Positions 1 through 11,059 of a stretch of 64,000 nucleotides of DNA are shown here, piece after piece (within the stretch, counting starts at the first letter, position 1; each line of letters opens with the position of its first letter). A program made the translations under genes and the position numbers. Source of the DNA: Akanthomyces muscarius (taxonomy: Eukaryota > Ascomycota > Sordariomycetes > Hypocreales > Cordycipitaceae); NCBI RefSeq assembly GCF_028009165.1, contig NC_079242.1, forward strand, positions 124,001 to 188,000. Reading direction: 5' to 3'. The notes beneath the pieces are model-generated. The model had not been told where the DNA came from, searched no databases, and was given only the letters and a program-made list of their open reading frames with translations.

Positions 1-204
1 CGACGGCGGTCCATGTTGCCGGCAATGTCTACATCGGCAACAAGCGACGTGGAGTCGGAGGTGCTTTCGCAGACGGTGAGCCACGAGCCGGCGCAGCGGA
101 ATGCCGTTGTCGGGAGCAGGCGGCGTCAAGAATCGCCAGGCAAGAAGCGGACTGACTCGGGAGTCGGACAGCTGAGCGAAGCGTCGAGCGAGGTGAGCGA
201 CTAG
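1..204 (+). CDS. 3' end of an unidentified gene, truncated by the window
   Basis: Frame 1 is open from the first base to a TAG at 202-204, giving 67 residues. The sequence is rich in Ser, Glu, Arg and Gln (RRRQESPGKK, SEASSEVSD), as expected of a disordered C-terminal tail. No domain can be recognised, so no function is offered. It could also be a chance open frame, but an open, polar frame running off the window edge fits the end of a real gene. A minus-strand frame of similar length overlaps it and looks less protein-like. Confidence 0.4.
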   Translation, partial: RRRSMLPAMSTSATSDVESEVLSQTVSHEPAQRNAVVGSRRRQESPGKKRTDSGVGQLSEASSEVSD

Positions 205-728
205 GCTGAGATGCAAGGTGTGGGGATGCTGAAGGCTTGGATATGAAATGCATGTACGCGGGACGTACGACGATCCTGATGAATGTGACAATTGAATGCG
301 CAGCGTATAGCAGAACATCTTACCTCATTTATCTGGAGCAGGTAACATTTACTTTGAAAATTTGCATGCTGCAAAGCGCAGAGCTGGATAGCGAATGAAT
401 CAGCCAATCTTGTATATATTGGGACCAAACACGATGCTTGTGATCCGTGCATGGCCTTTTGTATTTCTTTTCGGGGTGCGCAATCCACATGATTCGGCGA
501 CTAATGAAGACGTCTGAACGGGGAGTATTTCAATTGTTTTTGAATTTATGGTAAGTAGCTATCCTGCTAGCTGCGACGCGACTCTTTCGTCGAGTCGACT
601 CTTGTTCTCCGCCCCGGGTATAAGATGTTCAGGAATCGCAGTATTTTTTTTCTCAGTAGTCCTTGTTCGGTGTTTAGAACTCTTCGCTCGTCGAGAACTG
701 CATAAATCACCACAAAGAGAGTGTGCCG
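205..728. other. Intergenic region without recognisable genes
   Basis: This 0.5 kb lies between the end of the truncated gene and the thioredoxin stop codon. It probably holds both 3' untranslated regions. I see no convincing gene in it. Confidence 0.5.
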
Positions 729-1115
729 TTAGAGATGTGCAGCATTTCCATCCGTCGTCGTGGCACTCACAGCATCGCCCGCTTTGGCCTTGGTCGAGAG
801 GTCCTCAAGAGTTTTCTGCAGCGCGGGGGGCTTGGGCGCCGTCAGGTCGCTCGTCTTGTCGCCCTTTTCGAAGAAGAAGAAGGCGGGGATGGAGCGGACG
901 CCAAGCTCAAAGGCCAGGTCGGGCACCTCGTCGGTGTCGAAGCGCGCAAAGGTGTACTTTTCGGGGAGGCTGAGCGAGGTGGCGAACTTGTTGAAAAAGG
1001 GCGAGATGGCCTTGCAGGGGCCGCACCAGACGGCGTGGGCCTGCAGAGCGACGTAGGGCGTCTTTTGGACGAGCTCGTCGAACTGGGCCTTGGTCTTGAT
1101 GTCGATGATGGACAT
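729..1115 (-). CDS. Thioredoxin (cytosolic type)
   Basis: Protein disulfide reductase of 128 residues, intron-free. The active site is WCGPC (residues about 29-33) in the setting AHAVWCGPCKAISPFF, and the cis-proline loop is RSIPAFFFFEKG. Length and fold order match single-domain thioredoxins, with a polar Ala/Thr-rich tail of about 20 residues (KAGDAVSATTTDG). The start at 1115 (MSIIDIKTKAQF) was chosen because it begins exactly at the fold. An upstream in-frame extension to 1340 is open but low-complexity and unlikely to be translated. There is no targeting peptide, so a cytosolic location is inferred. It would be reduced by thioredoxin reductase with NADPH. The Ala-His-Ala before the active site replaces the more usual Phe-x-Ala-x. 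Confidence 0.93.
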   Translation of the reverse strand: MSIIDIKTKAQFDELVQKTPYVALQAHAVWCGPCKAISPFFNKFATSLSLPEKYTFARFDTDEVPDLAFELGVRSIPAFFFFEKGDKTSDLTAPKPPALQKTLEDLSTKAKAGDAVSATTTDGNAAHL

Positions 1116-2450
1116 GGTGGTGGTGTTTCTTCCCTTTTCTGGCGTAGGTAGTTGCAAGAGAGCAGTTTTTGGTCGGTGGTGGGGGTGGGAGGGTGGCCGC
1201 GTTGGGATGTAATGAAGGGTTGAAGGAGGGAAAAGTGCCGCGAGTGGACGATGGCTGGACGAATATATGTCTCCAGTGCCAATTGAGCTAGCGAGTTTGA
1301 TAGCTGCCAAGTTTGATCGGTAAGCTAGCTGTTTTGTCATCGACCAGTGCCGCCGCCGCCGCCGCCTGTCCTCCGCCCATCACGCAGGACGAGCCATGAC
1401 AAAATGCCGTGAGGGCGATGGCGTGCTTTGGCGGGGCACACAGGCTAGTTCGGATCGCCGACGACGCGGCCACGACGGGGCCGACGACGTGAATGATTCC
1501 AGCGAAAGAACTCGGATCATCGGCATAGAAGGGATGGGCGGCTCAAAATGGCAATGGAACTGCAGTGTTCGAGGGGATTAATGCCCTGGAATCCCGTCGG
1601 TTCGCAGCGACATGAGTGTTGAACATCGCGCGTGGCATTTGCCGATGGTCCGACTGTGGGCTAGGGTGGCTCAACAGGCATGCCAACAAAGAGGCAAGAA
1701 GTTATAATACCTATACGTTGTGTTAGTAAATTACTGATGGTGAATGGTATGTAATTTTTCTTTAAAAGAATTATGCCAGAGGCAAGAATAAAAGCGAAAA
1801 GAGGATAAAATAAGGAATTCTAAGTCAATAGAGGAGAACAAGAGCGCTACTCTCAAATTTACTGTCCTGTCTAATTGACAAGACCCCGGATTATGCAGAA
1901 CAGACATGGGTAGGGTACGGGTGGCGAGGCAAGAAAGGCGTAGGTGCTGTTTCCAAGCAAACAAACAACTTGTTGATTTGCATAAGATAACGAAACGATT
2001 TCAAGGAACACATTAGAACGACATCGTCCACTAAATTGTTACCCATAGCTAAGGGGAACTTGCTCCTTTATTCGAGCCGCGCCGGTGTATTGATTCGCCC
2101 GCGTGCTGGCTTGAGGTAGCCTTTACACACTTTGAAACTTTGCATTATCATCAAACTCGGCAGTTTCATCTCTCACGCGCTGCTTCAATTGCTCTAGGCT
2201 ATAATATGGCGCAAGCAAAGGCTCATGGCTTCGCAGCCGACCATGGTCTTAGTGCGGAGCCAAAAAAATCACTTAGAGATGCGAACGAAGTCGAGGACTA
2301 GCGACTGAGCCGGCCGCCACGCCACGCCACGCCACGCCTAAAAATAATAATAAAAATAATAAAATAAAACGGCTTGCCTCATAAGTTGAGCAAATACTCA
2401 AATTGAACTATCAACTCTAGTAGAAACGAAGGGGCAATTTCGTACAGAGG
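1116..2450. other. Intergenic region with simple repeats
   Basis: About 1.3 kb between the thioredoxin start and the LPMO-like stop. It contains a GCC-rich triplet run near 1349-1365, four direct copies of CCACG near 2316-2337, and then an A/T-rich run of AATAAT units at 2340-2370. I see no supported gene. Confidence 0.5.
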
Positions 2451-3128
2451 TTAGCTGCAGCTGCCGACCGGGGGACAGGTGCCGGATGAGGCGTTGTCAA
2501 CATCAGGGCCAGGGTCCGGGAACTCAAGATCGCAATTCTCAGCTGTACCACATCCATCATTCACATTAGCCACAAAAATAGCCGGGCGGCTTCCAAAGGG
2601 GTCTCCAGCACCTCGCCTGGAAGTCGAGCCTCCACTTCCAGCGCCAATGGTAACGTGCGCGCAGTTCATGTACATCTCGCGATTGCCGATCTTGTTGAAC
2701 CACGACCAGGCAAAGAGCGCATCACCCGCAGGGGTATCGTTAGGCAGCGTAAAGCTCCAATTGGACATCAGAGGACAGCTGCCAATGTAGGAATGGATCA
2801 CGGTCCATGACGCGCCGTGGTCATAGGAGAGCGATGCCTGGCAACTGCCACCTCCGTGAGTAGCGCCACCAACAATGGTCATGTTGTAAGTCTGGCCGGC
2901 CTTCCAGGTGACCACGGATGCACCCTGCGGTGTGCCCAACAGAGACTGGTATCCCTTGCAGGGGTAGTTGTCGCCATTGGCGTCGAGAGGGCTGTTCATG
3001 TTGTAGTCGATGTCGGTAGTGTAGGGGTTGTACTTGGATCGAAACGGCGGGGGCCAGCTCATTTGCATGTGAGCAGAGCTGAGGGTGCCCATAAAAGTGG
3101 CTGTTGTCGCGAAAAGTGCCACCTTCAT
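2451..3128 (-). CDS. Secreted AA11-like lytic polysaccharide monooxygenase
   Basis: A 225-residue secreted protein without introns. A 19-residue hydrophobic signal peptide ends in SSA, so cleavage would expose His20 as the new N-terminus (HMQMSWPPPF). An N-terminal His is the hallmark of the copper 'histidine brace' of LPMOs. A second candidate His lies in GGATHGGGSCQ, and the MYMNCAHVTI strand near residue 160 could supply the axial Tyr or Phe. These features, with paired Cys (YPCKGY, GSCQAS, MNCAHV), resemble the AA11 chitin-active group and its relatives. A glycine-rich linker (GAGSGGSTSRRG) leads to a short Cys-containing tail with no known binding module. The inferred role is oxidative cleavage of chitin or a similar polymer outside the cell. 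The exact family is inferred from motifs only. Confidence 0.75.
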   Translation of the reverse strand: MKVALFATTATFMGTLSSAHMQMSWPPPFRSKYNPYTTDIDYNMNSPLDANGDNYPCKGYQSLLGTPQGASVVTWKAGQTYNMTIVGGATHGGGSCQASLSYDHGASWTVIHSYIGSCPLMSNWSFTLPNDTPAGDALFAWSWFNKIGNREMYMNCAHVTIGAGSGGSTSRRGAGDPFGSRPAIFVANVNDGCGTAENCDLEFPDPGPDVDNASSGTCPPVGSCS

Positions 3129-3230
3129 TTTTGGAAATTCTTTCTTTGTTGCGTTGAAGTATATGTGAATAGTAGTGGCTCACTTGTCAGGCTGCGAATC
3201 TGGGGAGCCAACATGCCGCCAACCAGGCCC

Positions 3231-3238
3231 TTATATAC
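3231..3238 (-). promoter_or_regulatory. Probable TATA box of the LPMO-like gene
   Basis: On the minus strand this reads GTATATAA, about 103 bp upstream of the ATG at 3128, a normal spacing for a strongly regulated fungal secreted-protein gene. Confidence 0.55.
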
Positions 3239-3706
3239 TTCAGATCGCCCACTGCACTGTGCGCGAAGCTCTTTGAGCAGTCTGAGTTCTTGCCATTAGA
3301 ATTTCCCATTGGGCGTGGAATATATTAAAGTCACGTCGCTATGTTGATAAGAGCGATGTTATCCGGAAGAGGAAGCTGTCAAGGTAACGTATCATCAAGA
3401 GCACTCTAGCTTAGCGCCGACATCATTCGTGTACACAGTCACACGACTCCAGCTGTGCCGGGAAATCGGCATTTGTTTTATTAATAATAAATGAAAGCCA
3501 ACTTGGCAATCATTCTATTGTGACGCTACGACGGGACATGGACGCTATTTGTGCTTTACTCTGTAACTCTAGTCTCTGGAGTGATCTTTTCCTAGGTTGC
3601 CTCGCATCAAGATGTCTCGGAAACTAAAAAGTTGTTTCGCCGGCGCTTAAATGGTTTTATCAATGAAGTGCACGAGAGGAAACGTTCTATCGAACAGATA
3701 TCAAAT

Positions 3707-4709
3707 CAGAACTTCGGCTGGTAATACGTCGCCGGCTCCTCCAACCCTACCCTCGTCAGCATCTCCGACCCGTCCATGTAATCACCAGCCATGAAATCCC
3801 ACATAATCGGCTCTCCACCCTCCACCGTTTCACTCTCAAACAAGAAAAAGGTATTAAAAATGCCTTATACATCATCTCCTGGCTCTGAACGCATGCAAAA
3901 TGCAGGGAACGATAGCAGCGCCTCCTGCTGGTCGTCGGAAAGGTCATCGTCACTGGGCTCGATAGGGCCACTCGTGTACGATGGCGCATTATACAGACCG
4001 GAAAGGGTCGCACCCGCAATGAGAATACGGCAAATGGCCAGATAGATGTGTTCACTGCATTCGATCATGTACTCGAGAGGCTCTACGTCGATGCCGATGA
4101 CAAAGGCACAGCAGTCGCCGTGCCGCACGATCTTGTCGCACATCTGGGTCTCAACGAGGTGCTGCGCCCAGACGTCGTTAAATTCTGCGAGACAGGGTCT
4201 TTTGTGGCTGCTTCTGAATCGAAAAACTTCAATTACAGACGGAAGCACCTCTTTGCGCATTTCATGCTCCAAGACAAACTGCGCTGCACGAAGCTAAAAT
4301 ACGTCAGGGCTGGCATTCAACATCGCAAGACACAGACTGAAGAAAAAAAACAAAGGAGGCTGTCGCAACTTACAGAAACAAGTGACTCTTCCGCGGCTGG
4401 GATGTGTCTCCTCCATAGCGACCACAAGACGACCGCTCCTTGGACTTGCATAGCGCGTAGAGCGGTTTGCTGGAAGATAGCATTGGCGATGCCGCAGGCA
4501 TCTCTGGGCGAAGCTGAATATATGTTTGGAAAACGAACTTTGCACTGAAAGGAAGAGCTGTAGGAAGATGATCTGCATTCATGTAACCGGTCGGCGAGGT
4601 TCATCGCTTGGCATCATGGTGAGCTTACATTGTACGACAGCAGCATCACTGCACTCCAGACGGCCTTGTCACCAGTGCCACCAACACGGCTGATATTGGT
4701 GGTCAACAT
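3707..4709 (-). CDS. Unrecognised protein, spliced, with a doubtful 3' junction
   Basis: I do not recognise this family. Exons are 4709-4629, 4544-4374 and 4293 onward. All junctions have good signals (GTAAGC, GTAAGT; branch CTGAC before TTTTAG) and are phase 0, giving a continuous reading that starts MLTTNISRVGG. The third exon encodes helical segments (FVLEHEMRKEVLPSV, CSEHIYLAICRILIAGA) and an acidic stretch (EPSDDDLSDDQQEA). It meets an in-frame TAA at 3865-3867 after PGDD. The same frame continues open to 3707 with a protein-like tail (MWDFMAGDYMDGSEML). Either a very short intron of 36 bp (GTATAAGG...TTTGAG) removes the stop, or the gene is truncated or broken here. Without the tail the product is about 225 residues, with it about 270. 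No membrane segment or signal peptide is obvious. Confidence 0.5.
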
Positions 4710-4973
4710 TTATCAACACACTTGAGAGCTTTTCGTAATTTACACACTGTATTTTTCGTCAGCTCAAACATTGTCTTTTGCTCTCATATGCTGCGTCGTC
4801 TTTCTATCTTGCTGCAATTCAGCACGGCTTGTCCTGCACCGAACGAAATGATACCAGTGTTTCGCTCCACTGCAATCATTATAACGTGGCCTGCACACTT
4901 GTGATGAAAATTGCGTGAATCCATGTGCGTTCACAGCCTGTCTCTGTAGTGTTATTGTAAAGTTCCGCCGTGT

Positions 4974-7900
4974 TTACCAAAACCCAGATTGTCGCTCCGG
5001 CGATGTTGTCGACGGACGTGGGGAGGGAGAAGTTCGATATTCGTTGCTCGCGCGTCGTCGCCGACGGGCCACGAGCCATTCACGCACCTCATGTGCCCAT
5101 GGAGTCAGCCTCATACCCAAAGAACGCATGCGAAGCTTCTCGGGACGCCTTTCAATAGAGCCAGATGGCCCCGAGGGTGTAGTAGACTCAACCCGGGGCA
5201 AGGTAGTGTCTGGGCTGGCACGAAACGGCCACCAGGCCAGAAGCCTTGCGCGCCAGTGTGAAGCCCTCACGTGTATCCAGTAAACTGCGCGTGACCAGGC
5301 GAGTTTACGAAGAAAAACCTGCCAGTAGTCTCCAAGCTTTGGCATCCAGTTAAAGAGGCCCAGTGCTGAGCGGTCGTCGCCCAGATTTTGCTCACCACCC
5401 GCGGCATCCGAAGCATCTCGGGCTTCCTTAAAAGAGCGATAGACACCATTTAGGCGCTCCCAAGTGTGCTTAACGAGCGCGTTCGCATTGTCCGAGTAAA
5501 AGGCGTAGACGGCCAATGTCACTGAAATCAATGACGACGCACCGACTATGCGGTCTCAAATCAATTGAAGAATCTTGTGCATAGAGGGAGTTGACTTACA
5601 CATGATGCCAAATGCCCAAGGCGGAGTCTTGAGGAACGTGTCAATTTGTACTGCGAACAGCGAGGTAAAGTATGACATGGGTAGCTACAACAAGAGTCAG
5701 TAGTTTTGGCTGAGAAAGCAAAGCAATGCCAGGAATGGGAATAAAAGAGGAGCAACGGTGGATAGACGTACAAAAACAATGGTGACGACCGTAAACAGTA
5801 AGAGAATCCGCCCTTGGTATACCGCTGCGTCTGTCTGCGCAATAGCGGTTGCATTTTGTTGGAGAGTCAAGGTTCTATTGACCTGTGGACAAACAAATCG
5901 TCAATACTTGCATCAGTCTGGCATATCTGAAAGCCAGCTGCTCGACTTACAGATGTTTCGATAACCTCGATATTCTTGTCCATTTCTAGCAGGTCATCGA
6001 CAACGTCCTTGAACCCGCCAGCTTGAGGTTGGATGCTTGCGAGGACGAGAAATTCTTTTTGAACGGAGCGCTGAGACTCGGCAATAACCCGGAGCATCTT
6101 AAGCTCATCACGGATATCCTTGATCTCACGGAACAGTTGGGCAGCCTCAATGCGATCGTTTGGCGACGAGGGGCTGTCACCGCCCTGAGTGGAGGAGCGC
6201 CCGCACTCGGCCACTTGTTTGTGTTTGTCAATAAACTTCTGGTAAAGTCTGCCTTCTTTTGCTGCCTGTTGAACAGCATTATATTTGCCAGGTTAACCGA
6301 TCAGTCAAGTGCAAGCTTGGTGGCGGGAATTTAAGGGGGGGTTGCAGACTGAGAAAAACTTACGGCTTCGGCGGTGACAGTGACGAATATTTCACTGATG
6401 CATATCGCATCCTCTCCAAGCGGCGTCTCGCATGTCCCAAGAGTCCAAGTGATTTCTTGCTTTTGGAGACCCTGTACTTTGCCTCTGATAATTCTGCCAT
6501 AATTCTCCCAAGGGTCCAGCCAATTCATCCATTTGGGTAGCTCATTCATCTTAAATTGCCAATGTAGCAAGTTGATGCACGAGGTCATGACGAGATTCGC
6601 CATCTCAAACGAGTTCTGTGGGCTTTTGCCTCCCGCATCGATGGATTTTTGCAAAGCTGCGAGTGCAGCCGTAAAGACTGGATCGAACTCACCGTCGCGC
6701 CGATGAGTCGCAGATGTAACGATGGTATCTAGAGTAGAGTTAGGAGAGAAACGAGGCAGAAAAACAACGAGAAGAAGTAGAAGAAAATCAAGAAACGAGA
6801 CAGAAGACGGATAGAGCTAATTTGCGAGCGAAAGCGTACCTTTATCCACGATCCAAACCCACAGCTGGCCGACATTGACCAATACCCGATCATCTTTGGC
6901 ACCCAGACGCTTGTGTGCGTATCTGCTCAAAACCTGGTCACCATTGCGATCTTCCATCGTTTGGCCTATATCTTCCAATCGACAACGGTGGTAAAAGTAC
7001 TCATCGAGCGTCCTCATTTCATGGATCACGCAATCGTGCTCCACGTAGTGTTGCAGTAGCGGGTCGCAATCCATGTCAAAACAGTGCCAGGCTGGAGCGA
7101 CATATGGCATCTGAGTGCCAATCAGCAAAAATGAATGGAGTGAGTAAAGGCTCTCCGGGGCTCACATATACAGCTGCGCATTTCTGTTTACATGTTAGAT
7201 TCTGGAAGTCAAATGAGCAGGGAGTAGACACGTACTGTCTGGCCTTTGTCGAAGCGTGCAGTACAGAGAGGCTTCATAAAGTTTGTTTTGTGGCCGTTTC
7301 CCACAACTTCTGCCCAACTGGTAGACAGTCATTCATAATTTGTGAGCGTTTCCTCAACTTCTTTGAGCTTGAGCTCAGAGTTCAGCTTCAAACACACATC
7401 CTGCCCATTCCGAATTAGTACTGCCTTGACATATTACTCCTCTTGGACGCTCACTTCATGCCATTTCATCTGAAGCTGTGTTAATTTCGATTTCTCAGTG
7501 GTAGAAGAAAATGACTCACATTATTCACCGGAAGATGAATCCACCTGACTTTCGGAGGCCCCTGGTGTCCCAGTGTATCGTCTGTCTGTTCCGGTCCACT
7601 GAACTCGGCCTGTAGCTCGCGTGTGCGCTGTGACGTGGTTTCCATAATTGAAACGGGGCCTCTATCATACAGCGCTTCTTTGACCGAGACGGATCTTCGT
7701 AAAAATGAGTCGTTTAAACACTCTACCAACTCGACTCTGTACTCATCAACGAACGTGGCTGGATGAATCCTAGCGCTGTAGACAGGCCCTTTTTCGGGCA
7801 GACTTTCGCCGGGGGGCTCGAACTGTGGCGGGTGGGTTATGTAAAATCTCTAGAACATCATTATATACTTTGGACGTCTCGCCAATCACTGAACAGGTTT

Positions 7901-9236
7901 GCCGGTTGATGGTAGACTCCATGCCTTCATCTGACAACCAGTCTCCTGCGATGCCAACGAGACCGGCAGATTTTCCACTATTGGCTGCAACATGCCCCTG
8001 CAGTACAGAATAGGCGGTATTAATAGCACTCTTGATACTATTGTCTCTTGATGGGCCAGGGGAACTATTTTGAAGCAGCAGCCATACGAGTCTTGCAGAC
8101 CCCGAAAACGCGGCCCACCCCAGCTGATCCAGGTCCAGTGGCGGAGTATAGCAGCGATGAGCAGACTCGTTTTTAGACAGAATCTTGGAAATTACCTTGT
8201 GGTGTTCCGGACTGTTTGTGAGCCATTTTAGCAGGTTATCCCTGTCCTGAGCGTCATGGAAGCGAATCCGGGTCATTCTTTTGGCAAGGAATTTGGCAAC
8301 GGCTGGATCTCGCTTTCTGAGCGCACAAACAAGTGGTGTTTCTCTCTCGGTGTTTGTCGATTTAAGAACGTCGTCCAGATTTGCGCCATAGAATGGTGTT
8401 AGGAGGGGTTTGCGCAGATCGATGTTCCCTTGCGCGGCTGCGAGGTGCATGACCCAGTTCCTGTCCGTATCTGATAGAGAACTGGTGATGTCTTGTGGAC
8501 TTGTCATGCCATCAGACGTGGTATCATCTCCAGGCGTCTTGTTCAACCTCTTGAGCTCCTTGAAAAGTATTTCTAAAACGGAGATTTGACCCTTTTCAGC
8601 ACCGATATGCCATGCAGTGCAACCATTGCAATCCCTGACGAATCCCGCCTCTGGAGCCAGCTTCGCCAGAAATTCAGCTATATCTGTGAACTCATTTTTG
8701 CATGCAAGGCTTAGCGGTGTGCTACCATCTCTGTGGACGCCGAAAAGCGCGAGCGCGCTGCGGTCATTGAATAGCAGATTCTGCACATCGGTCAAGTTAC
8801 CACAAAGCACAGCCGCATCCAATGCGTGTTCTCTGGTGGGAGTTCCAAATCGAATGTCAACTTCACTTCGCATGAGTTCTCCAATCGCACGCTGAAATCG
8901 CTCCAAGTCTGTGGATTGCAAAAGAGAGTCCAAGAAATGGCTTGCCACAGAGCTTTTCAGAATACTGCCCATGCGATCAATGGCGCCGAGTATAATATCG
9001 TCAAAATCAGGATCGATCCCTGTCCCCTCTCTACCGTAGAGCTGCAGTAAGGCAGAAATCAGGGCCGGGTTGGTGTCTCTTTCGGATGGAAGGTGAGAAA
9101 TTTGGTCGTCCAAGTAATGCTGGAGTTGCCTGCCGTGGTCCTTCCATTCCGGTTTCTGCAGCTGCAGATAGAGGTCTGCTCTTGTCTGTGCTGCAGTATC
9201 GGCCGGTGCGACTTGAGAACTCTCGTGAACACCCAT
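4974..9236 (-). CDS. Ankyrin-repeat protein with a C-terminal CorA-like membrane domain
   Basis: A large multi-exon gene encoding roughly 1,170 residues. The first exon (from 9236, MGVHESSQV) carries ankyrin-like repeats: DGSTPLSLA, NGCTAWHIGA, NWVMHLAAAQG, RETPLVCALRK. The rest matches the divergent CorA-like domain fused to ankyrin repeats in many fungal proteins: VRWIHLPVNN, KCAAVYMPYV, RTLDEYFYHR, QLWVWIVDKG, then two membrane segments (FTVVTIVFLPMSYFTSLF and ISVTLAVYAFY). Exons read as 7849-7520, 7469-7438, 7317-7236, 7183-7166, 7110-6840, 6728-6364, 6265-5951, 5882-5772, 5684-5600 and 5545-4974, and all phases agree. The junction between the ankyrin exon and the exon starting at 7849 (acceptor TTCTAG) is unresolved; the donor lies somewhere near 7890-7960. 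The 120 bp intron 7437-7318 also contains a coding-like stretch ended by TGA, so exon structure there may differ. Function is unknown; ion transport is not demonstrated for this family. Confidence 0.78.
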
Positions 9237-9836
9237 GATGTCTCGGGTGTACGCAATCTTTCGGTTGCACGGGAGAACAGACGACGGATGACGAACGACA
9301 GACGAGAGGGCAATGCGGAAGAACACAGCTACTCTCTGCTGCTTTGTGTAACACCAGCACAGCCAAGCGCAAAATTGACAACCCTTGCTGCGGGCACCAA
9401 TGAAAACATCTATTTTACCGCCGGAATTAAAGCGCAATGCAGGATGCACGGGATATCACCTAAGGGCATTAGTAGACAAGCCTGTGACAAAGTAGACCAC
9501 CCAGACGTGCCTCGAAACAGAGTGCATTTTCTTACGGACGACGCCGTCCGAAATCCGAAACAAAGACCATCTAACACTTTAACTAGCTTTATAAATTAGG
9601 AGAAGGTTATTCATAGAGGTTTAAAACTCTGCTTTGGTAATTTTGCTGGTCAATGGCCCGCACGCAACGTTTTTTGCACCCGGCGGTGAGGGAGGAGATG
9701 TGCATGCCACCCATGCGGAGGCTGCGCAGCTTATGAATTGGGGCAAGAATTTAGTATTTCGCTCTCGGGCTACTCCCCTGTTTGTGGCCATGGCCTGCTG
9801 AATGCCTCAACTACCGCTCTCTGTCTGTTCTGTGTA
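9237..9836. other. Intergenic, about 600 bp
   Basis: Upstream region of the ankyrin/CorA-like gene and 3' flank of the next minus-strand gene. No gene or clear regulatory element was found. Confidence 0.5.
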
Positions 9837-10499
9837 CTACAGCAGCCCGCAGATGGCAAGAACAACTATATGCGACCCATCTTCTGCGTTTACATCGCCC
9901 ACATATCCCAGCTTTCCGCTTCCGACTTTGGCCAACGCAACGGCAGTCTCCCCTGTGACATGAGCGCTTGTTGGAGCAAACACCGTAGACTGCACCACCG
10001 ATTCCTTGTCGGTTGTGTACAGCATGTCCCCAGACGCGACATGGCTCACAAACAAGGCCTTTTGGCTGTAGCTCACCGGCATCTTCTGGGCGTTGACATT
10101 CGCTGCGTCAGCCGTTCTCTTGTTGACTGTCAAAGTTGTCCGGTGATATGAGCCCCTGGCCCAGTTTAAGCCTGCACGGGCAAAAAATGGCTTCATATTG
10201 TCGGGTAGTACAAAAGACGAGAAGAAACATGTCACAACAGCTGTACCCCCAGTGCGGACATAATCCAACACCGCGTCCCAGAGAGCAGAGTGCTCGGGCA
10301 GCGTCAAAGCCTGATCAGTTACCAGCACGGCAGACGGCGTTGGCTCCTGGCGTAGGAGTCGCAGGGCAGATGCTGCATCCTCGGTTTGCTGAAACTCTGC
10401 CTTGGACTGGATGCCTGTGACAAGTGGTGCATACATCTCATCAAACCACGGCTGGTTCATGATGGAAATGGCGAGAATCCGCGCCTGTTTGGAAGCCAT
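9837..10499 (-). CDS. Conserved fungal protein with a glutamine-amidotransferase-like fold
   Basis: A 220-residue intron-free protein starting MASKQARILAISIMNQPWF. Its layout, ILAISIMNQPWFDEMYAPL, then SAVLVTDQAL, DYVRTGGTAVV, a substrate-cap-like middle, and GKLGYVGDVNAEDGS near the end, resembles a class I glutamine-amidotransferase/ThuA-like alpha-beta fold known from conserved fungal proteins of this size. The nucleophile-elbow Cys typical of true amidotransferases is not evident (TCFFSSF is nearest), so catalysis is doubtful. No signal peptide or membrane segment is seen. It is divergently transcribed from the Rrb1-like gene, with about 560 bp between the starts. Confidence 0.7.
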   Translation of the reverse strand: MASKQARILAISIMNQPWFDEMYAPLVTGIQSKAEFQQTEDAASALRLLRQEPTPSAVLVTDQALTLPEHSALWDAVLDYVRTGGTAVVTCFFSSFVLPDNMKPFFARAGLNWARGSYHRTTLTVNKRTADAANVNAQKMPVSYSQKALFVSHVASGDMLYTTDKESVVQSTVFAPTSAHVTGETAVALAKVGSGKLGYVGDVNAEDGSHIVVLAICGLL

Positions 10500-11059
10500 G
10501 GCAGATTATGAGGCTTAGCAATGGTTTAGAACCTGACTCGAGTTGTTGAAGTGGGATATTGCCTCGAGAGCGTGATTTTATAGGGAGGGGTACTGTAGCG
10601 AATCCGCTGCTGGGTCTTGCTGCACATTGTCTCATGTTGGCACTCACGGGGCTGCTTAGTGCGGGCGCCCAGTACCTGGTAGTTCTGATAAAAGAGAAAG
10701 AGAAATAAAGGAGAGAGGAAATGATTGCAAAACCAGGAAAAATGTGAGAGGAGTAGAAAATAATCAAAGATAAAAATGGTCGTAATTCACTGCTTCTACT
10801 TGAGCGCTGCGCTGTGGCTTTTTGGCACTCCTGTGGCACTTACACCACCAAGTTGACACCGCCACACATACGCCACAGCTACAGCAGCCACATTTAGCGG
10901 GAGCACCATAGCTCGTCGCAGCAAAACTTTTCGATGGCGGGGCAAAAATTATTTACGGATAAGCTGATAAGAGGACCACCACCAAAATTCTTAGCTACCA
11001 CTTCCATCCTCTGGGATCATTTTCTTGCACGGCACATTCATATACCTATACTTCTCACC
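10500..11059. promoter_or_regulatory. Divergent promoter region between two genes
   Basis: A 560 bp region separating two oppositely transcribed starts (10499 minus, 11060 plus). It contains a purine-rich run at about 10686-10725. No specific factor site can be assigned. Confidence 0.4.

Noticed and set aside
842..1282. Ser/Pro/Arg-rich open frames overlapping the thioredoxin gene
   Set aside because: Shadows of the thioredoxin coding sequence in other frames.
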